From Zantedeschia hybrid cultivar (Eukaryota > Streptophyta > Magnoliopsida > Alismatales > Araceae), in the NCBI GenBank assembly GCA_030544215.1, contig JARZZO010000005.1, forward strand, positions 78,955,024-79,019,023: a stretch of 64,000 bases of DNA, read 5' to 3'. This document shows positions 58,983-64,000 of this stretch, piece by piece. Positions within the stretch are counted from its first letter, which is position 1; every line of letters begins with the position of its first letter. Position numbers and translations under genes: made by a program. The notes under the pieces are model-generated. The model made no database searches. It saw only the letters and a list, made by a program, of their open reading frames with translations, and was not told the DNA's origin.

Positions 58983-59281
58983 CTAAAAGGCGTCGACCTT
59001 TGTGGACGCCATTTAGAGTTTATTCGTATTTTACCGTTTAAATTTGAATTTTAATTAATTTATTTATTAACTAAAAGGCGTCTGGTAAGGTCGACGCGTT
59101 TTAGGTTTCCTAAGCTGTTTTAACTTCTCTTCCGGATGTTTATCCTTATCTTAATTAGGGTAAAAGACGTCTACTAAGGTGGACGCGTTTTAGCTAATAA
59201 AGATAAAGATAAGTTTTCCCGGATATTTATCCTTATCTTAATTAAATCTAAAAGGCGTCGTCAATGGTGGACGCGTTTTAG
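58983..59281. repeat. Four phased dyads CGTC-N10-GACGC in the LTR (U3)
   Basis: Dyads at 58983-59016, 59071-59104, 59160-59193 and 59248-59281. Each has 11-12-bp arms of the form CTAAAAGGCGTC and GACGCGTTTTAG around an exact 10-nt spacer. Starts are 88-89 bp apart. The flanks of copies 2-4 partly repeat (CGGATRTTTATCCTTATCTTAATTA). All lie upstream of the TATA box. Confidence 0.95.
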
Positions 59282-59378
59282 ATAATTACAGATAAAGATG
59301 AATTAATCAGTAATTATCTGTCGATTAATATAGATAAATCCTAGATTTTTCTATGTTAATCGCGAACGCAGAAAATGC

Positions 59379-59387
59379 CTATAAATA
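59379..59387 (+). promoter_or_regulatory. LTR TATA box (CTATAAATA)
   Basis: Lies about 100 bp after the fourth dyad. Transcription would start near 59410, defining U3 as about 58795-59410. Confidence 0.65.
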
Positions 59388-60130
59388 CCTTGCCCATTTC
59401 AAGAGTAAAAAAAAAAGAGAGAGAGAATTATTGAAGCACAGCGCTATAGCGATTTGAAGATCGGAGCAACCACGTTGGAACGCCGGAGCACTGTCATTTC
59501 CAGAAGTCGGCATTCTTCTTCAAGATCTTCATCCCTTCAAAGCTTCAACCAACTGGACTGGGCATAAGTTTTTCATATCTGAATTTCATTTTTATCCATT
59601 AGTTTCATTCTCATAATCACTCCATGCAACACACACCACATCATTGATTTTTCAAAACCCAACTGTTCTAAAGGGGTTTCAAAGCTCTCAAAACAAGTGA
59701 GTTGCTGTTTTAAGCATGTTTTTAATCTTCATTAACTTTAATATTTCTATTTAGATTCTCACCATTTGTTCTCCTTTATTTCTCTGTTTCTCTGTCTCTA
59801 CTGCACCCAACAACAACAACAACAAGAAATCAAAAAGAGGGAAATCAAGCACGAAGCCAGAAAAATCTGGACGATCCTCAACCTCAACAGCAAGAACAAA
59901 AAGAACGAAGAGGCTCTCTTTCTTCAGCCGGCTGAAGGAGGGGAACCAAGGAATTCATTCTTCCGCGTTTAAACAGGTAAGCGATCAAAACTTCTTTTGA
60001 AGCTTTTTAGTCAAAAGTTTCTGGCGATCACAGCATTTAGTTGCATCTTTTTAATAGGTTAATTTACCTTAAACAACATAGTTTTCATACATTAATCACA
60101 CGAGCAAATTTTCAGCACCTACAGCTCTTT

Positions 60131-60150
60131 TGGCGATCACGGTGGGACCT
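60131..60150 (+). other. Primer-binding-like site (TGGCGATCACGGTGGGACCT)
   Basis: Begins TGG, as required for pairing with a tRNA CCA end, and resembles the TTGGCGCCCACCGTGGGG-type junction of plant gypsy elements. The exact tRNA is not identified. A shorter copy, TGGCGATCACAGC, occurs near 60022. Confidence 0.5.
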
Positions 60151-60512
60151 GGTCTCGCCATCTTTTAATTCTTTTGTTCTTGCTATCATTAATCGGGCAC
60201 CCACGGTGCACCACTTGTGTCTTTCGACACGTCCTCACCAATTGGTGAGTGTTTTTAGTTTAGTTAATTTCCCACGTGCACCACGTGCACACCCCAGTGG
60301 CAAGATCTTGCCCTCCCCTTGATTGCTTTAAAAAGCTGTTTTTGTGATAGAATGATGTGTGATTGTGTGATTTCTTAGTTGTTTAGTTAGTAAATTCTCC
60401 TGTTTAAAATCTGAAATTAAAAATCCTTGCATGAGTTGATTATTTACTGCATTTTACCCTGTTTAAGAAGGATTCGACCCAGAAAATCCTTCTGGAAATC
60501 TGTTTCTGCGAA

Positions 60513-60772
60513 CTAAAAAGCGTCCAGAAACAGCGACGCTTTTCAAAACCGCGTCCTCACAACTGGACGCCTTTTAGCCTCCAGATTCTCTCTGTCGTTT
60601 ACATCTGTTTCTGTGAAATAATTAACTTCTGTGTTGAATAGCGTCGACCATAATCGACGCTATTCAGACAGTTTTTAGTTATTTTCCAGGTTTTCTCTGC
60701 TGTTTGCATCTGTTCTCTGCGAAAGTATTAAGTTCTGTTATGAATAGCGTCGACTATCATCGACGCGATTCA
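60513..60772. repeat. Four further dyads CGTC-N10-GACGC in the leader
   Basis: Dyads at about 60515-60543, 60545-60576, 60635-60666 and 60741-60772, again with exact 10-nt spacers. Arms include AAAAAGCGTC/GACGCTTTTC and GAATAGCGTC/GACGCTATTC. They lie between the primer site and gag. Confidence 0.95.
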
Positions 60773-61260
60773 GACAGTTTCTTAATTATTTTTCAGTTTC
60801 CAGATTTCTGTGTTGAGTGCTAGCTACACATTACTCTATTAAGCATTAGAGGCCATCCAGGTCGCAGGACATACGCATTGAGGCTAAAACCCTCCTTTTC
60901 TTAGGAACACATTACTCGACGTTAGCAACTCTCTCTGATTGGGTTGGTCCCTTGATCAGACTAGAGAAGTTGACGTTGAGACCTCCATAAGTCCCCAAAA
61001 TCAAGGTATTCCTCCTTGATCATCGGGCTGGTTGTACCAATTGAAGTCCCGGCTAGATTCCGAAAGCGTTGTGAGAGAGAACCCTAGAGAATAACGGTGG
61101 AAACTGAACTGAAACTAGGATCCTTCCCTGAGCGAAATTGTGGTTTAATCCAATTCACATAATTCAACAAGGAATCCTAAAATCACGTTAAGCATCCACT
61201 TATTTGACTAATCTCTGCACAACTTGTTTGACTAAATCTTTGAAAAGGAAATCTAATATT

Positions 61261-64000
61261 ATGTTGCTGCGATCAGGCAGAGATTTGAGTATGGCCCAAG
61301 ACGCCATTATCAACTACGAGGGAGATGCTAATGCCCCTCGCAATTCAGATTTCAACTACGAGAACGGGAGAGATGCTGATACCTCTCGTAATTCTGTCCC
61401 CATTCCAGTTCGACATGACGGGAATGTCCGAACTCCTCTTTTTCATCCGCACGATCAATATCATGATCTTCCTCCGCATGAATATGCGATCCCCAATCCC
61501 GACTTTGAGGGGGACATGAATCAGAATGATCCCTCACCCTCCGATCCTATGGATCTTGTTAATGCTCTGGGAGTTCTTGCCTCCCGACTGGACCCTCAAC
61601 AATTCGAGGCCATCCAGTCTATTTTGAAGGGGAAGGCACCCATGCAGCCTGCCGAGCCGAACCCTGTGGCTCCCCCCGTTGTTCCTCAACAACCTCCTCC
61701 TCCTTATATCCATCAGGCCATGGAAGGCCTTCATCTTACTTCTCGGCCCACTGGGCCTCAAATTTCATCATCTAGGCAACCGGTTAGACCGCAAACGCCT
61801 ATTCATCAAAATGCCCTCGGGCATGGCGGAAGCTCTGCCGGACCTCATCCCTATTATCCTCCTTGTCCAACGTACTCTAGGCAGCAGGCCTATCAAGTAC
61901 TTCCTCCTCCTCCTCCTCCCCAGGCAGATCTGACCGCGCAGACGTTGCTGGCCAAGATGGAGCGCATGGACGAGCAGTTCAACAATCTCCAGAAGATGAT
62001 GGGGGTTAAAGCTGTGCCAGAAATCAGTCTACCGAGCCTGCCAGTATTCCATTTGCCACCCTCTGAAATGCCAGTGTATCGAAAGTATAACGGTACTGGT
62101 AACCCCTTCACGCATCTGAAGGAGTTCATGTACGAGTCCTCTTTCTGGCAGAACGACAAGAGGTCGTTGGCTTTCTTGTTCAGGAGATCCCTAGAGGGAC
62201 CAGCCCTCGAGTGGTTCTTTTCTCTGGAACCCTCAGAAGTAGAGGATTACGGTATCGTTTCACGTAAATTTATCCAACGATACCAGGACAGAGTTGCACC
62301 CTCCTTGTCCATCACGGATCTTATTGCAGAAAAAATGAAACCGGACGAGGAGTTTGTCAGTTTTGCTGACAGGTGGCGGGGCCTGGCTGAAAAAGTGAAA
62401 GATCACTTGTCCGAATCCGAACAAGTGAAAATGTTGATTTCTAACGCCACTCCCCAGTTCAAGCTAGTCCTCTCCTTGAACAACTTGACTAATATGGCAG
62501 AGCTCTATGAAAGAGCACGGTACTGCCAGAATGCCTTCAAGGACGCTACGTTCTCTAGCGTCTTTGATCCTAACCGACCTAGCAGGCCCCCACCTCGGAA
62601 GCCTGCCGTGCCAAATTCTCCCAGCACAGGTCCGACTACTGAGGGTACGCTCTCTCACGAGCAGGTCAGTACTATGAACAATAACTCGCCCCAGTTTGTG
62701 AGGAATCAGCAGTACCAGAGGCCACCACAGCCAAGCCAGCAGGGGTACAGGCAGCAGCAGAACCCCCATTACCAACAGCAGTACCAGCGGCCCCAGCAGC
62801 CGAATCAAAACCAGCAACAGCTCCAGCAACAGCCGCAACGGCAACAGCAGTATCAGCAGCCCCCTCAGCAGTATCAACAGCAACAGCCACAGTACCAGCC
62901 GCGCGCACCGCCGGCGTACCACAATGTCCCTCCTCCTGGTGACTACAACCAGCAGAGGAGACCTCCAGGCCCGAAAAGGGCAGAGTACCCGACCCTCCCA
63001 GAATCCTTGGCGGATATCTTCAGCGCTTTAATGGCAGCCAATGCCTTAGCTTTGCCAAGGGAGAAGGCCGTCTGGCCTCAAAATGCCGATACGTCCAGGT
63101 ATTGCTACTTCCATAGGCAACCTGGGCATACCATCGACACCTGCTTCCAATTCAGAGATTATATCCATGATCTCAATGAGCAGGGCGGCATTGACTGGGA
63201 GGAAATGAAGAAGTACATAACAGCCTTGAAGGCAAGGAGACCGCAGCAACAGCAGCAGCAAGCAAGACCACCGGCACAAGCAGCAGCACCACCCAACATG
63301 GGCATAGTGCAGAATCCACTCCCGGAGCATCAGAACCAAAACCAGGTTGCTCCCATTCTGACGAACAGCCAGTCTGAGGCTGGTCGTGGGCAGCAGTGGA
63401 GAGTAGAGGACTCCTCCTCTCTTTGTTCAACGGGTCACACCCAAAGTACCGCAGAGCGACCATCACGCCGCACCATCCACATACCAAGGCCACAATCCGT
63501 TACCATCACTCCTATACCCGCGCCTACATATCACTCGCCTACACCCAATAACCCATTACCACTACCCACCTTCCTTAGACCCATTACGCCCCGCACCACT
63601 ACGCCTCCATCGTATAACCCCCCGCAAACCAATAACACACCCCTCCTACCATCTAGGCCACTATTACGCATACCATTTCCTACTTCATCCGCTACCAACA
63701 CCACCCACACAGACATCCCCTTACCATCTAGACCGCTATTACGCGTACCATTCCCCACTTCGCCAACCACTTATCCATCCACTATCCAACCCTCAAGGCC
63801 TTTAATCCGCACTATGCCATCACCACCTAGCCCTACGCCATCACCTACCAACCAACCCTCCGCACCATCCAACTCTGCGGTACTTAAGGTGTCACCTGGA
63901 TCCTCCACGGTTGAAGAACACGCGCTCCGGAGTGGCAGGATTTTCAACAAGGTCTTCCCTCAGTCCACGGTTAGAGACGGCCCATCACAGCCGACTGAGG
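61261..64000 (+). CDS. Gag (start of gag-pol) of the gypsy element, open at window end
   Basis: 913 uninterrupted codons from ATG 61261 (ATG 61291, MAQDAIINYEG, is in frame and may be the true start). Gag forms the particle that packages element RNA. From 61261: acidic/proline-rich N-terminus (about 1-230), capsid-like retrotransposon gag domain (about 270-400, with RSLEGPALEWFFSL and FADRWRGLAEKV), Gln-rich stretch (about 475-550), a zinc knuckle CYFHRQPGHTIDTC (about 615-628, CX2HX4HX4C rather than CCHC, as in Tat elements), then a long Pro/Ser/Thr linker with a repeated SRPLLR(I/V)PFPTS. The end (STVEEHALRSGRIFNKVF) resembles the region before protease. The intact frame suggests a young insertion. 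Confidence 0.9.
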   Translation, partial: MLLRSGRDLSMAQDAIINYEGDANAPRNSDFNYENGRDADTSRNSVPIPVRHDGNVRTPLFHPHDQYHDLPPHEYAIPNPDFEGDMNQNDPSPSDPMDLVNALGVLASRLDPQQFEAIQSILKGKAPMQPAEPNPVAPPVVPQQPPPPYIHQAMEGLHLTSRPTGPQISSSRQPVRPQTPIHQNALGHGGSSAGPHPYYPPCPTYSRQQAYQVLPPPPPPQADLTAQTLLAKMERMDEQFNNLQKMMGVKAVPEISLPSLPVFHLPPSEMPVYRKYNGTGNPFTHLKEFMYESSFWQNDKRSLAFLFRRSLEGPALEWFFSLEPSEVEDYGIVSRKFIQRYQDRVAPSLSITDLIAEKMKPDEEFVSFADRWRGLAEKVKDHLSESEQVKMLISNATPQFKLVLSLNNLTNMAELYERARYCQNAFKDATFSSVFDPNRPSRPPPRKPAVPNSPSTGPTTEGTLSHEQVSTMNNNSPQFVRNQQYQRPPQPSQQGYRQQQNPHYQQQYQRPQQPNQNQQQLQQQPQRQQQYQQPPQQYQQQQPQYQPRAPPAYHNVPPPGDYNQQRRPPGPKRAEYPTLPESLADIFSALMAANALALPREKAVWPQNADTSRYCYFHRQPGHTIDTCFQFRDYIHDLNEQGGIDWEEMKKYITALKARRPQQQQQQARPPAQAAAPPNMGIVQNPLPEHQNQNQVAPILTNSQSEAGRGQQWRVEDSSSLCSTGHTQSTAERPSRRTIHIPRPQSVTITPIPAPTYHSPTPNNPLPLPTFLRPITPRTTTPPSYNPPQTNNTPLLPSRPLLRIPFPTSSATNTTHTDIPLPSRPLLRVPFPTSPTTYPSTIQPSRPLIRTMPSPPSPTPSPTNQPSAPSNSAVLKVSPGSSTVEEHALRSGRIFNKVFPQSTVRDGPSQPTE

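Larger units (their letters stand above)
58795..60123 (+). repeat. Probable 5' LTR (1329 bp)
   Basis: Starts TGTAGACACG and ends CACCTACA, giving inverted TGTA/TACA ends, and is followed after 7 bases by a primer-site-like TGGCGATCACGGTGGGACCT. It contains a TATA box at 59379-59387. Only one LTR is visible, so the right border is inferred; the LTR could be longer. Confidence 0.6.
58795..64000 (+). mobile_element. Ty3/gypsy retrotransposon, Tat-like (5' part)
   Basis: Contains a probable 5' LTR (58795-60123), primer-binding-like site (60131), ~1.1-kb untranslated leader, and a gag reading frame still open at the window end. The zinc-knuckle spacing and proline/glutamine-rich Gag fit the Tat/Ogre side of Ty3/gypsy (established family knowledge). 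Pol and the 3' LTR lie outside. The bases before the LTR are GGCGG, which should recur after the 3' LTR. Confidence 0.85.

Noticed and set aside
58983..60772. CRISPR-like array
   Set aside because: Regular repeats with variable 10-nt spacers occur in a plant retrotransposon. Arms are palindromic, spacing is 88 bp or irregular, and there are no cas genes.
62464..62922. 152-codon Leu-rich minus-strand frame resembling a membrane protein
   Set aside because: It is the antisense of the glutamine-rich part of gag.

Overview
This window is nuclear DNA of a flowering plant. The evidence is plant-type GT-AG introns, a plant G6PD4-type dehydrogenase, a plant MORC ATPase, a plant GDSL lipase, an ECT-type YTH protein, and plant LINE, copia and Tat-like gypsy elements. 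The species cannot be named from the sequence.

Layout: (1) 1-2.4 kb, plus strand: the last six exons of a G6PD4-like plastid glucose-6-phosphate dehydrogenase; the 5' half lies outside the window. (2) 2.4-6.4 kb: AT-rich spacer with a copia solo LTR (perfect 5-bp target duplication), a 17-bp hairpin and MITE-like DNA. (3) 6.3-8.7 kb, plus: a single-exon MORC/CRT1-like GHKL ATPase with a probable 5'-UTR intron and a five-codon uORF. (4) 10.2-13.2 kb, minus: a complete five-exon GDSL esterase/lipase with one GC-AG intron. (5) 13.3-19.3 kb: spacer with tandem repeats and a tRNA-like SINE candidate. (6) 19.4-23.2 kb, minus: a complete seven-coding-exon YTH-domain (ECT) m6A reader. Its 5' UTR may begin at a TATA/telobox promoter near 40.7 kb, across a repeat-filled intron of about 17 kb. 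(7) 23.2-58.8 kb: almost entirely repeats, namely perfect tandem duplications, a TRIM-like element, foldbacks, MITEs, solo LTRs and several 5'-truncated LINEs, ending in a long decayed LINE with its whole ORF2 (54.3-58.8 kb, minus). (8) 58.8-64.0 kb, plus: the 5' LTR, primer site, long leader and open gag reading frame of a Tat-like Ty3/gypsy retrotransposon, apparently inserted into that LINE.

The four host genes are unrelated neighbours and form no pathway or cluster. MORC proteins silence transposons and ECT proteins read m6A in mRNA; their proximity to so much transposon DNA is probably chance.

The most unusual signal is in the gypsy element. Eight dyad-symmetric sites share CGTC-N10-GACGC with an exact 10-nt spacer. 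Four are phased every 88-89 bp in the LTR upstream of its TATA box, and four lie in the untranslated leader. Compensatory changes between the arms suggest selection for dyad symmetry or RNA pairing. Also notable are two minute LINE 3'-end insertions of 36 and 21 bp, each with a target-site duplication.
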